This document shows positions 52,119-61,872 of a stretch of DNA of 64,000 nucleotides, piece by piece. Both the position numbers and the translations under genes were made by a program. Position 1 is the first letter of the stretch. Each line of letters opens with the position of its first letter. This DNA is from Spirosoma validum (GTDB lineage: Bacteria > Bacteroidota > Bacteroidia > Cytophagales > Spirosomataceae), in contig NZ_JACXAA010000002.1 of NCBI RefSeq assembly GCF_014699035.1, positions 310,001 through 374,000 on the forward strand. Direction: 5' to 3'. A model generated the notes under the pieces. The model had not been told where the DNA came from and ran no database searches. It saw only the letters and a program-made list of their open reading frames with translations.

Positions 52119-53736
52119 AGCGTAACCCGGCTAACTGAGCTTTAATCTCGTCTTCCAGCGTTCGGGATTCGGCAAAAAGAGCGTTGAGATTCTGTGTGAA
52201 GCCGTTCATTTTGGCCAGAAACTCGTCGGGCGTAATGTCGGTATAGTCGATTTTTACGTCGAAGTACTGCCCAGCGCTGAACGAATAGTTTTTGTCACGG
52301 ATCTGCTCATACGAGAGCACCACCGAGAAATCTTCAACGGCTTCGTGACGATTGAACGCATTGATAATCTGCTGCTCTTCATCATGGGAAAGCAGAGTTT
52401 TCTGGTTTTTACCTTCTTTAATGATCTTGCCCAGTTTAGCGGCATCCATCAGCACAATATCACCTTTGGTATTGGCTTTGTCGATAAACAGTATCGATAC
52501 ATTGGTACCAGTAGTCGCGAAAATATTGGACGGCATTGACACCACCCCCCGCAACATGCGCTCATCGACGAGTTTCTGCCGGATCTTCTTTTCGATACCA
52601 CTCTGCGCCGTAATAAATCCAGTTGGTACCACAACAGCCGCCCGACCCTTCGGTGACAAGGAATGGATAATGTGCTGAATAAAGAGCAGGTAAATCGACA
52701 TTTTATCCTTGTCTTTATTGGGGATATTGGGTATACCAGCAAAAAATCGTTCGTTGTTTCGTTTGGTGTCGAGTTCGGGGTAATAGTCGCTAAAATCGAG
52801 TTTGAAGGGCGGATTCGATACGATATAATCGAAGGTCATCAGTGCATCACCCGTTTTGTGATATGGCGACAGCATCGTATTCCCCTGAACAATGTTCGGA
52901 ATCGAATGGACGAGGTTATTCAGAATCAGGTTCAGTCGTAGCATCCCTGATGATTTTTGCGAAATATCCTGAGAGTAAATAGTACAGCGATCTTCGCCAA
53001 TGGCATGGGCAAGATTCATGAGAAGCGTCCCCGAGCCCGCCGATGGATCGTAACAGGTCACGTCGTATACGGGCGTATCGACCAGAATAGACGCCATGAT
53101 CTTTGCAACAGCGTGGGGCGTATAATATTCAGCATATTTGCCGCCCCCGTCTTTGTTGTAATCCTTGATCAGGTACTCGAAAATGGTCGAGAAGAAGTCG
53201 AATTTCTGATCGAAAATTTGCTCGAAGCTAAAGTTAACTAACTGGTTGATCAGAGCTCGGCAGAAGTTGTCGCGTTGCGAAGGATCGGAGATATATTGGC
53301 TCAGTTCATCGAACAGCCTGATACGGGAGCCGGAATTAGTTTTAACCGAAAAAATATCGTTGTTCGTAATGGCGATATCGCGCAGCGTATCATCGAAAAA
53401 CTTGGCAAATTCTTCCTGCGTTTGTTTGCCAAACAGATACGAGATGTAATGCTGGCGCTTGAGCCGGGCACTATTGGGACTCATGCCCAGCAGCAGCATC
53501 TCATAAGCATCGTCTGAGTATCCAGCGATAGCTTCTTCCCACTTTTCAGCGTTTTTAAGGGTTGAATCTAGTTGTTTGACTTCATAGCCAAACTTATCAT
53601 TCATGAATTTGTACAGAAAAACCTGCGTGATGATTTTAAATTCATTACCATCATTACCCAGTCCGTAAGACGTACAAACGCCCTTCAGGTTGTCAATCAG
53701 TTCTTTCGTCTTTGCTGTAAAGTCTTGTACTACCAT
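52108..53736 (-). CDS. hsdM: Type I restriction-modification methyltransferase HsdM
   Basis: A 542-aa N6-adenine methyltransferase subunit. The AdoMet-binding motif DPSAGSG lies at 230-236 and the catalytic NPPF at 308-311. The helical N-terminal domain (about 1-180) includes FKIITQVFLYKFMNDKF. HsdM with HsdS methylates the host DNA and with HsdR forms the restriction complex in the cytoplasm. It overlaps the end of hsdR by 7 bp and the YhcG-type gene by 11 bp, which indicates translation coupling. Confidence 0.95.
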   Translation of the reverse strand: MVVQDFTAKTKELIDNLKGVCTSYGLGNDGNEFKIITQVFLYKFMNDKFGYEVKQLDSTLKNAEKWEEAIAGYSDDAYEMLLLGMSPNSARLKRQHYISYLFGKQTQEEFAKFFDDTLRDIAITNNDIFSVKTNSGSRIRLFDELSQYISDPSQRDNFCRALINQLVNFSFEQIFDQKFDFFSTIFEYLIKDYNKDGGGKYAEYYTPHAVAKIMASILVDTPVYDVTCYDPSAGSGTLLMNLAHAIGEDRCTIYSQDISQKSSGMLRLNLILNNLVHSIPNIVQGNTMLSPYHKTGDALMTFDYIVSNPPFKLDFSDYYPELDTKRNNERFFAGIPNIPNKDKDKMSIYLLFIQHIIHSLSPKGRAAVVVPTGFITAQSGIEKKIRQKLVDERMLRGVVSMPSNIFATTGTNVSILFIDKANTKGDIVLMDAAKLGKIIKEGKNQKTLLSHDEEQQIINAFNRHEAVEDFSVVLSYEQIRDKNYSFSAGQYFDVKIDYTDITPDEFLAKMNGFTQNLNALFAESRTLEDEIKAQLAGLRYEH

Positions 53737-56700
53737 CTATAATTACCCTGATATTCGTTTACGTACTCCCGCACCACCAGACCATTGATATAGCGAGCGG
53801 AGTCAGGTGCTAATTTAACGCTTGTCTGCTGAAAACCCTTAACAACTTCCTGCTGCATCATTTGGGTAAAAAAGCCCTCATTATTCAGCAATCGGGAGTT
53901 TTTTAATACCTGATCGTCGGTCTGCTGTTTGATAATCAAGAGCGTTTCATGGATTTCACTTTCGCGTTTGGTGATGTCGCCCCGCTCCAAAATCCGCTTA
54001 TGAACACGGGCATATTTCGTGTCATTTTCGTATTTAGCCCGTAAGAGATTGTTTTTTCGGTTCAGTTCGTTCACCCGCTCATAGATCACGCGCAGTGACC
54101 CGATGTTCTGAATCATGTCGGCCTGCGTAATCTCGTCGAGGTTCTTCTTTTTGAAAAGCCGTTTCAACTCCTCATACAACGTAATAAAATCCGGGTCGTC
54201 CTGGTCGAAGTTGCTACGTAGGGCTTCGCGGGTTTTACGGAGAGTATCTTTCAACTGATCGGCCAACACCAGTTCATTTTCCGACACCTTCGTGAACATA
54301 AACAGTACATTTTCCAGGGCTATGTTAAGCAGGTTGGTGGTGTCGGTACTATTCTGTAGTGACAGCTTCTGATTCACCAGATCCAGATGATCGGCAGCTA
54401 CCCGGAAAAGCTCATTCAGCTTTTTAAAGTCGATTTTGGCCAGCAGCTCTACATGATCGAACTGTCGAATGAGGTTATACAGATTTCGGGCGTTGGCGAG
54501 CACCTTTTTAATGGCCAACATCGTACTACGATCTTCGATCTCACTGATTTGCTGTGAGAAAATTTCTGAATTGCGCAGATCATAGGGAAACAGAGTTTCT
54601 TTAATGTCCTTGATTTCGGCCTCGATCTCCTCTTTGGTTTTAAAGAGATTCGAATAGGTCTGCATCTCATCGCCGAGTTCTTGCTGAAGCTCGTCAAAGT
54701 AATCTTTATTGGTCTTATCGAACTCATTCCGAATGTCGGCAAAGTCGACTACGTAGCCGTATTGAAAACTTTTGTAGGGTCGATTTACACGCGTGAGGGT
54801 TTGCAGCAGATTATGATCTTTGACAACCCGCCCGAGGTATAGCTTTTTCAGGCGTTTGGCGTCGAATCCCGTCAGGAGCATATTGTACACAAACAGCAGA
54901 TCAATTCGACCCTCCTTAAACTCCTCTACCTGCTGCCGTCGATCGTCTTTTGTACCGGCATCATGCAGAATCAGCGCAGCCGAAAGGGCTTTTTTGGATT
55001 TAGCCGTGGTTGTATAAATGCCCTGTTGGTCAGCAGCAAGCGCAATACTAGATGAAGTACTAAGCGGAACAACGGTAGCCGTAGCCACGTATTTCGATTG
55101 AAAGAGTTCGTACAGTTTTTCAGCCTGATCAGCGCTATCGCACACCACCATACCCCCAATGGTTTGATCGCCCAGCCGCTTTCGGCTTTCGGTGAAATCC
55201 AGAATTATATAGTCGAGCATAGGCTCAACAAAGGTAGGGTGCGCGTAAATTAGCCGTCGATCCACATCGCCTTTCAGAATTTCGACTTCTTTCAAGGCCT
55301 GTTCCAACTGAATTTTATAATTTGTTTCGATGCCTTCTCGAATCAGTTTCAGCGTATAGCCATCGGCAATGGAAGCGTTGTAATAATATTTATGAATATA
55401 GTCGCCGAAAATATCCTTCGAACGAGCGTCTTTACCAATTAGGGGTGTACCGGTCAGCGCGATGACAATTGCTTTTCGATCAGACGTAGACAGGTTGGCC
55501 AGAAAACTCCCTTCCAGTTTGTAACCCCGGTGTGCTTCGTCAACAAAATAAACCCGCTGAATATCGATGGCATAATCACTGCTTTTCAGGACGCTGGTTT
55601 CTTCCTTAAACTTCTGAATATTGACGACCGTGATTTCAGGCTGTCCTGTCAGATTATGAATCGCTTTGGGCGTTCGGTAATCGCTGACCAGTTCCTCTTT
55701 TGAATTCACGGTATGAACGACCAGTCCCCGGCTGGAAAACTCGCGTTTAGCCTGGTTCATCAAATCAATCCGATCGACGATAAAATAGAATTTCGGAATG
55801 ACCCCTTTGCGCTGAAAATAATCCGTCAGGTAGGCGACATTATAAAAAGAGAGTGCCGTTTTTCCACTCCCCTGCGTGTGCCAAATAATTCCTTTCCGTT
55901 TGCCCTCGTCAATGGTTTTTTCAATGGCTTTCGTCGCAAATAACTGCGGGTAGCGCATTACATGCTTCTCAAGCCCTTTTTCTTCATGCACATAAACAAT
56001 GCCGTATTTCAGGATCATCTTTAACCGCTCCTGGCTAAAAAGTGATGTCAGGATGCGATTGGTCGGGTTATTGGGGTTTTTATTGGTAATGAATTCAGGC
56101 GAGTGCTTGATGGCTGCCAGGTTGTTGTCCTTCAGAATAACGTTTTCCAGCGTATCATCTTCAAGGGCCAGCTGGTGGGCTAGCTCGTTGGATAACTCTT
56201 CTCGAAAGCAGTTGAAGTTGACCTGCTGCGTGGACGTGGTAGCGTAAAATGCACCCTGAATGGGAACAATAGACTCGGTGTCGTACTCCATATTATTGGA
56301 GAAGACCAGAAGCTGGGAAATATTAATAAACCGTTTGAACTTCGGGTTGCTGAACCGCTTGTTGATCCGATCCCGTTCGGCCAGAACGCCCTCCCGATTA
56401 TTTGGCTTTTTCACTTCGATAAACGCCAACGGCATTCCATTGATCAGTAACGTAATATCAGGGCGGAACTCATCGTCCCCGTTTTTGCACGTCAGTTCTG
56501 TAACTACACGGAAGTCATTCGTGTCAAAATTTTTAAAGTCAACTAGTTTGATGTCCGACGTGGCCAGCAGCATTTTATAAAACTCCTGCCCTAAATCATC
56601 GTTGTCTAACGCAAGTTTTATTTTTTCGAGTAAGCGACTTACATCTTGGGCATCAACGCCAGGGTTGATTTGGTAAAGGCTTTCGTGAAAAATGTCGGTA

Positions 56701-56816
56701 AAGATATTGGTGCTTTCATCGTGGTTGGCATTCGACAAGGAGAGGTACCGATAGCCTAATCGATTAAGGTGCAGAATTGCAGGAATTTTTACACGCGTAT
56801 TCTCATTAAACGCCAT
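53730..56816 (-). CDS. hsdR: Type I restriction endonuclease HsdR
   Basis: A 1028-aa restriction subunit. The N-terminal nuclease domain has D120 (RPDITLL) and E134-V-K136 (FIEVKKPN), the catalytic PD-(D/E)XK pair. The SF2 translocase follows: Walker A HTQGSGKT near residue 313, DEAH in FVDEAHRGYK near 425, TGTPL and the helicase motif region VYNMLLTGFDAKRLK to LLQTLTRVNRPY near 690. The C-terminal ~300 residues are helical. It is the first gene of the minus-strand cassette, at the right edge of the island. Confidence 0.95.
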   Translation of the reverse strand: MAFNENTRVKIPAILHLNRLGYRYLSLSNANHDESTNIFTDIFHESLYQINPGVDAQDVSRLLEKIKLALDNDDLGQEFYKMLLATSDIKLVDFKNFDTNDFRVVTELTCKNGDDEFRPDITLLINGMPLAFIEVKKPNNREGVLAERDRINKRFSNPKFKRFINISQLLVFSNNMEYDTESIVPIQGAFYATTSTQQVNFNCFREELSNELAHQLALEDDTLENVILKDNNLAAIKHSPEFITNKNPNNPTNRILTSLFSQERLKMILKYGIVYVHEEKGLEKHVMRYPQLFATKAIEKTIDEGKRKGIIWHTQGSGKTALSFYNVAYLTDYFQRKGVIPKFYFIVDRIDLMNQAKREFSSRGLVVHTVNSKEELVSDYRTPKAIHNLTGQPEITVVNIQKFKEETSVLKSSDYAIDIQRVYFVDEAHRGYKLEGSFLANLSTSDRKAIVIALTGTPLIGKDARSKDIFGDYIHKYYYNASIADGYTLKLIREGIETNYKIQLEQALKEVEILKGDVDRRLIYAHPTFVEPMLDYIILDFTESRKRLGDQTIGGMVVCDSADQAEKLYELFQSKYVATATVVPLSTSSSIALAADQQGIYTTTAKSKKALSAALILHDAGTKDDRRQQVEEFKEGRIDLLFVYNMLLTGFDAKRLKKLYLGRVVKDHNLLQTLTRVNRPYKSFQYGYVVDFADIRNEFDKTNKDYFDELQQELGDEMQTYSNLFKTKEEIEAEIKDIKETLFPYDLRNSEIFSQQISEIEDRSTMLAIKKVLANARNLYNLIRQFDHVELLAKIDFKKLNELFRVAADHLDLVNQKLSLQNSTDTTNLLNIALENVLFMFTKVSENELVLADQLKDTLRKTREALRSNFDQDDPDFITLYEELKRLFKKKNLDEITQADMIQNIGSLRVIYERVNELNRKNNLLRAKYENDTKYARVHKRILERGDITKRESEIHETLLIIKQQTDDQVLKNSRLLNNEGFFTQMMQQEVVKGFQQTSVKLAPDSARYINGLVVREYVNEYQGNYRW

Positions 56817-57136
56817 TATTACTTTTTAAGCAGTTTGTAAAAGAAAGTGACAATATAAAGCCAAAACGCCTAGGTTGTTGACAATTCCTTTCTTTGTGTT
56901 AGAAGGTCATCATTATAGTATACATGAGCAGTAACGGAATAATTTATACTCAGGCTTGCTTACTATGTCTCCAGCAGCGTCCATATCCGAAAACGCTGAA
57001 CTGCTTACACTGATTAAACATAATAAATCCCACAAGCCCAATAAAGAAATTTACAATTTGTGTATTATTTGTACCTTAGAGTTTTTCTGTTAAGTGTATA
57101 TATCTAATTATAAGGAGCTTGGGCTTGTGCATTACT
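56817..57136. other. Right-end non-coding segment of the island
   Basis: About 320 bp between the hsdR start and the right attachment core. It must hold the promoter of the minus-strand cassette, but I find no clear Bacteroidota -7/-33 pair. It is AT-rich and has no ORF. Confidence 0.4.
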
Positions 57137-57154
57137 TTCTGTATCGGGAAGTAA
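57137..57154 (+). other. attR-like core (displaced copy of the mnmE 3' end)
   Basis: TTCTGTATCGGGAAGTAA, 17 of 18 identical to the mnmE 3' end at 10042-10059. It still reads FCIGK-stop, but there is no mnmE sequence before it. Similarity continues for 51 bp to the right, up to about 57205, as for the left copy. Confidence 0.7.
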
Positions 57155-57206
57155 ACACTACTACTAAAACAGCATTATTATTGTTATAAATCATACTGGA
57201 GGCCCA

Positions 57207-58022
57207 ACAGATCAACAAGGGAATGTCGAGGAAGGGGTCGACGCTACGGCCAGTTATCAATTGCCAGCCGGCAATTACACCTTTACGGTGAATCGAGCGC
57301 AGAAAGCAGGTCAATGGGAGGCCAGATGGCATACATTCCGGCTGATTGTCCAACCTCCTTTCTGGAAAACCGGCGGGTTTTTTGTGTTGCTGGGCCTGAC
57401 CCTTACCAGTGGTTTAGTACTGCTGTATCGATCGTTGCTCAGTCGGTATAAATTACGCCAACAGCTCGTCCATCGGCAGATGGAGGCCGAAAATCTCCGA
57501 CAGTTAGACGAGATGAAAAGCCGGTTCTTCGCCAACATCACCCACGAATTTCACACTCCCCTGACCCTGATTCTGGGTCCTCTCGAACAATTGTTACTGC
57601 AAAGACAGTCCACGCCTATACAGAGACAACTAACAGGGATCGAAACCCATGCCCGCCAGTTACTGAATCTGATCAACCAGTTAATGGACCTAACTAATCA
57701 AGCGCCCGATCCTTTTCTGGGCCAGCTTTACCATCTCCTGGATGCGCACCTAAGCGATCCGGATTTCGGTGTAGAAACGATGATGAGCCAGCTAAACCTG
57801 AGCCGCACGAATCTGTTTCGTAAAGTGAAAACGCTCACGGGTTTATCGGCCAATGACCTGCTGCGTCAATACCGTCTCAAACAGGCCACCTACTACCTAA
57901 GCGAAGGGCTGAGGGTCAGTGAGACAGCTTACCGGGTAGGCTTCGAGAGTCCGGCTTATTTCGCTAAATGTTTTCGGAAGTTGTATGGGCTAGCGCCCCG
58001 CGACTTTGTGTCCCAATCGTAA
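57207..58022 (+). pseudogene. Remnant of a hybrid two-component sensor (Y_Y_Y-HisKA-AraC)
   Basis: The frame is open from 57168 and reads as the C-terminal end of a Y_Y_Y domain (QLPAGNYTFTV), a transmembrane helix (FFVLLGLTLTSGLVLLY), and a HisKA segment (FFANITHEFHTPLTLILGPLEQLL) with the phospho-acceptor His. It then jumps after about 35 residues to an AraC-type HTH (LSRTNLFRKVKTLTGLSANDLLRQYRLKQA and AYRVGFESPAYFAKCFRKLYG). The ATPase and receiver domains of a normal hybrid sensor are missing, and the N-terminal sensor is cut at the island boundary. It is therefore a fragment that probably lost function. Such sensors usually control polysaccharide loci. Confidence 0.75.
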
Positions 58023-58353
58023 TTTTGCTGTTCATTTTTATAGATTGACTGCCATATTTCAGAACGTAAGAAAGCCGCCTTCGATCGCCGGACAGCATCC
58101 AGTTCGCTGTATTTGTTTTATAGGGAATAGTCAAAGAAGGTGACTAACTCTCTATAGTAGTATATGAATTATACAATTGGCATTACTCAGTTGAATTTGA
58201 GAGAGTAATTAGAACAACTACTAAAAGTACAAAAATGGCATTAATGTGTTTTCGTGGACGAAAACCCTTCGATCAGTGAATAGCTATCCGAAGCTAGGGG
58301 CAAATTTTAGGCAATAAATTATGAACCTGGAACACGAAAAGGTACGTTATCGC
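58023..58353. other. 331-bp gap without a gene
   Basis: I see no ORF, terminator or repeat worth naming between the sensor remnant and the DUF389 pseudogene. Confidence 0.5.
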
Positions 58354-59716
58354 TCACTCGACTAAGAGTTTAATTCGCTTACTTTTCGTCCGACTTTGTA
58401 GCCACTTCTCAATGCGTTGGTGTTCAGCCCAGGTATGTTGACGGGCGAATTTGGCATACACCAACATAACCGTATCGGGTTTTATAGTGGCCGCATTCAC
58501 TACCAGTGAACGGGCAGCAGTGAAGGTTTGCAGATCGGGCATCAGGGTTTTGAGTTCATTGCGCAAATCAGCCACGGGCAATCGGGAGGTTTGGGTTAGC
58601 TCGATATGCCGACGTAATGAATCAATGGTTTGATCCTTGCGGGCTTGATTACCTGGTCGGCTACCGTATTGGTAAGGGCATCAACGTCAATAGGCGCATC
58701 CTTGAAACTGCCCTGATGCACAATTAGTTGCGCATCGTTCAGGCCATACGTGGGCATTTTTGCCTTCAGCAGATTGATGGAGTCTGTGGGCAACGGCTCT
58801 CCAACCAGCGTAAGTTCGAGTCGGCTCTGGTGCTGATTGAAATGTGCATCATATTTTATGACTTGCCGGTAGTGAAAATCACACTCTCTGGCAACAAATC
58901 GCTTGGCCTCCTCTTCGAAAATAGTCTTACGAACAATTTGATAACCCAGATACGTGCTAGGTACAATGGCAATCAACACGGCCAGCCAAATCGTATTGCG
59001 CACACGCCGTTCAACTTCAGACGTTGGATATTCTTTTTGATGATAGCCCAGGAATCGTACAATCAAGAACGTAGCCAGACTAATACAGATCCCATTGATG
59101 AGAAATAGGTAAAACGCGCCCGCAAAGTAGTACAGATTACCGGTAGCGATGCCATAACCTGCTGTACACAGGGGAGGCATTAGAGCGGTAGCTATGGCCA
59201 CTCCTGGAATAACATTGGTGACCTTCTCTCGACGTGAGCCTGCTACAATGCCCGCCAGGCCACCAAAGCATCCCAAACGGTGGGCGATGTACGAGCTAAC
59301 AGTTCCGACTGAGCGAGGTGTAAAGGGCTCAGAACGAGATAGATCGTGGAGGTCAGCAGACTAATGAAAACCGCAATACTCAGGTTTTTCAGCACGCGGG
59401 TGATCATCGCCAAATCATTGATACCGACTCCCATGCCAATTCCCATTATAGGGCCCATTAGCGGGGAGATAAGAAACGCACCTGTGATAACCGCCGGGGA
59501 GTTGATATTTAATCCAATGGAGGCAATGAAAATCGCGAAAATTAACGTCCACAGATTTATGCCCCGAAATTCGATACCTCGGCTAACCGATTGGATAACC
59601 TCCGCTTCATCGTCCTTATCCTCTTCCAGACTGAATCGCTCTCGCAGAAACCGACCAAATCGGGCCAGTAAATCGGAACGCTTGGGATGGGGTGTATTCT
59701 CATGGTTTAGTAACAT
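58354..59716 (-). pseudogene. DUF389 family membrane protein, two frameshifts
   Basis: Three minus-strand frames join into one DUF389 (TIGR00341-like) protein. Piece 1 (59716 to about 59255) starts MLLNHENTPHPK and contains GLNINSPAVITGAFLISPLMGPIMGIGMG. Piece 2 (about 59276 to 58640) contains CFGGLAGIVAGSRREKVTNVIPGVAIATALMPPLCTAGYG. Piece 3 (about 58640 to 58354) reads NQARKDQTIDSLRRHIELTQTSRLPVADLRNELK. Around 59250 a few bases of the usual W-D-x-L-I-A-F/C-F-G-G run are missing. Near 58640 one base is missing between the frames. The protein would be an inner-membrane protein of unknown function. Either the gene is decayed or the assembly has indels here. Confidence 0.75.
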
Positions 59717-59946
59717 GACTGGACAACTGGACGAGAAAATAGAATGTTTTTTCTGTGGATCGACTTGGTGGATGCTTACAGTCGACGGGCAAACCTTTGA
59801 GATATCTATTTTGGGCTAAGGAGTCTTTTAAATTGATTATGTACCGCATAGTGTACAAATCTAGGTTTCAGCTACTCATAGAACGATATCGGATCGATCA
59901 GTGAAGCTGCTGGTAGGACTATTGAGGAAATCGTTAATGTCACTCC

Positions 59947-60600
59947 TTATTGATCAACGCTTAGGCCGACCCGATCGAGGGCGGTTCGGGTGGTCTGGTA
60001 ATCAACGTGACAAATGCCCTGAATGCCTAAGCTCGCGGCCACACTGACAAAGAGAGATCGATCATCCAGATACAGGATCTGATCAATCGGTGTTTGGGCC
60101 AAATCGATGGCCATTTTATAAATATCGGCGTTTGGCTTGCGTAAATGAACAAAGCTGGAGGAGACAAAAAAGTCGACAAATTCAGCTAAGCCAAAGGTCT
60201 CAATCCGGTGTCTGTTCAGCTCCCGACCTTCGTTACTGACGACGGCAATTTTTAGTTGGTAGGTTTGTTTCAACTGCCGAATCAGCTCGATCATGTCGGG
60301 ATAAGGCCTCGACTGGGCGAACATGAATTCTTTAAAACGGTCCATCGAGAAGGATCGGGCTTGATAAAAAACGATCCGATCCAGGTATTCGTCCAGGGTG
60401 AGCTTACCCGTTTCGTAGGTGTCAAAGGTCAGATGGTGTCGTTCTTCCAGATCAGCTAGATCCAGGGCAAACGTCTCGGCTGCCAACCTGCGGGCAGCCC
60501 GGTCCCAGCCATTAGAAAGGAGTACGCCCCCAATATCAATAAACAACGTGGTAATTGATGGCTTGTTAGTTAGTTGGTTTTCTGGTACACTCATCGTCAT
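59947..60600 (-). CDS. HAD-superfamily hydrolase (subclass IA, YihX-like)
   Basis: A 217-aa cytoplasmic phosphatase-like protein. Motif I reads FIDIGGVL: the nucleophile Asp is present, and the usual second Asp is replaced by Gly as in YihX-type enzymes. Motif II is VVSNEGRE, the Lys of motif III is in HLRKPNADIYK, and motif IV is LYLDDR. The cap is helical (about 20-85). The substrate is probably a small phosphorylated metabolite such as a sugar phosphate. Start ATG 60600 is used; the next in-frame Met is two codons downstream. Confidence 0.87.
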   Translation of the reverse strand: MTMSVPENQLTNKPSITTLFIDIGGVLLSNGWDRAARRLAAETFALDLADLEERHHLTFDTYETGKLTLDEYLDRIVFYQARSFSMDRFKEFMFAQSRPYPDMIELIRQLKQTYQLKIAVVSNEGRELNRHRIETFGLAEFVDFFVSSSFVHLRKPNADIYKMAIDLAQTPIDQILYLDDRSLFVSVAASLGIQGICHVDYQTTRTALDRVGLSVDQ

Positions 60601-60752
60601 TGAAAGGTTATATAACGCAGGAACATAGCTGGAACTATTTCCTGAGATAGCGCTGAACGGTCGGCTAATTCAGCACAGAGGGGTTAGACACTAAAATCAT
60701 TACGTAGCCCGTTTGTATCTGTCCGTTTGCGATGGACGATTGACACGGCCAA

Positions 60753-61610
60753 TTATCTGTCGAGATACGTAGTGGGATCGATTACCGTATAAGCAGGATC
60801 ATCCCGTAAAATGCTTTTGAGCGAACCAAGGTGAGCCGCGCCAATGAGTAACAGCACCCGTTTTGCCTTCGTTTTTAGTTGAGCCGTAACCATGTTCGAG
60901 TAGATTTTGTAATCTCTATTTTTAAAAACAGAAATCAGCTCAGCGCCAATATAGTTCGGATTGACAAAGGCCGTGTCAACCATCGCGTCTGGATTTTTAA
61001 ATGTTCCGTTTATCACTCGGGCTGGGGTAATGTAGCGCAAATGATAAATTTTGTTATAGGTCTCCGGCTGATTGATAAAAACCAGATAGTTTTTCAACGA
61101 CAACCTATTTTCCTGTAAGGCTTTCACTTTGTCAACGACCATCGATCGCAAGGCCATTCCTTCTTCTTTATACAAATGGATGTTCTCGCCGTTGTCCAGA
61201 ATGCTTTGCGAAGTTCCCCCTGGCGCATTGACACAATATATTTTGGCTAGTCCAAGCTGTTTCCCCATTCGAAAGGCTAACTGATAGACTTCACTTCGGC
61301 CATCTGCCAGTTGATCCAGTTTGAGGTTATCATGCATGTATAAGCTATACAAACTATCGATCATTTTTTGTTTTTCCGGCAACACCTCTACCATGATCAT
61401 GTTCGGCTGGTAAGGCAGAATGAGTTTGGTGAATGCGGCAAGCTCACCTTGTTGCCTGGGCAGCAAAACGTCCGTGTTTGGGTTATCGCTTTTATAGAGT
61501 TGGGCCAGGTGATCGGACCCCAACAGCATAATATCGGTCTTTTGCCCTTGTGCTGAAAAATTAAACAGGGAGGCAACGAGTAGGGTAAGGACTGTCGAGT
61601 TTACCTTCAT
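60753..61610 (-). CDS. DUF5694 secreted protein
   Basis: A 285-aa exported protein with a signal peptide ending at SAQGQ. It has DIMLLGSDHLAQLY near the start and LLLIGAAHLGSLKSIL near the end, matching the paired G-x-x-H motifs of DUF5694, a family related to TraB-like putative metal-dependent hydrolases. It lies about 150 bp from the HAD gene on the same strand. Function unknown. Confidence 0.75.
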   Translation of the reverse strand: MKVNSTVLTLLVASLFNFSAQGQKTDIMLLGSDHLAQLYKSDNPNTDVLLPRQQGELAAFTKLILPYQPNMIMVEVLPEKQKMIDSLYSLYMHDNLKLDQLADGRSEVYQLAFRMGKQLGLAKIYCVNAPGGTSQSILDNGENIHLYKEEGMALRSMVVDKVKALQENRLSLKNYLVFINQPETYNKIYHLRYITPARVINGTFKNPDAMVDTAFVNPNYIGAELISVFKNRDYKIYSNMVTAQLKTKAKRVLLLIGAAHLGSLKSILRDDPAYTVIDPTTYLDR

Positions 61611-61715
61611 TCGAGTTTACAGTGTATAATTAATAAGACTTTTACCTGATCAAGCCGCTATATTCGCTAAATCTAGGGGAATTAGTCGGTTCCCTACTGG
61701 TGTGGATAGATGCGG

Positions 61716-61746
61716 AAAGCCTGGCTGCGTTGTGACCAGGCTTTTT
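61716..61746 (+). terminator. Intrinsic terminator, + strand
   Basis: AAAGCCTGG (61716-61724) and CCAGGCTTT (61736-61744) make a perfect 9-bp stem with an 11-base loop and a T-run to 61746. No intact + strand gene lies directly before it, so it may be left over from a lost gene or insertion sequence. Confidence 0.7.
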
Positions 61747-61872
61747 TATCGTACCCATTACCCATTCTGGGTTTATGTCGAATAAATAGAGTCGATCTGA
61801 ATAGTTGCCAGGTACGCTTCCAAAACAATGAGACGATGAAATTTTGCGCAACGTATGCAAGTGGCCTACTAT

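Larger units (their letters stand above)
10042..57154. mobile_element. Genomic island at mnmE 3' end carrying a PUL and a defence cassette
   Basis: Direct repeats of 17/18 bases flank about 47 kb. A tyrosine recombinase gene lies some 800 bp inside the left repeat, and DUF3987, KilAC-like and DUF3871 genes typical of Bacteroidota mobile DNA lie inside. The right repeat is about 320 bp beyond the start of hsdR and is a stranded copy of the mnmE end, with no mnmE body before it. The cargo is a complete polysaccharide utilisation locus and a type I restriction cassette. An alternative is that two or more elements inserted in succession at this site. No conjugation genes are present, so it would need to be mobilised by another element. 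Confidence 0.65.
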
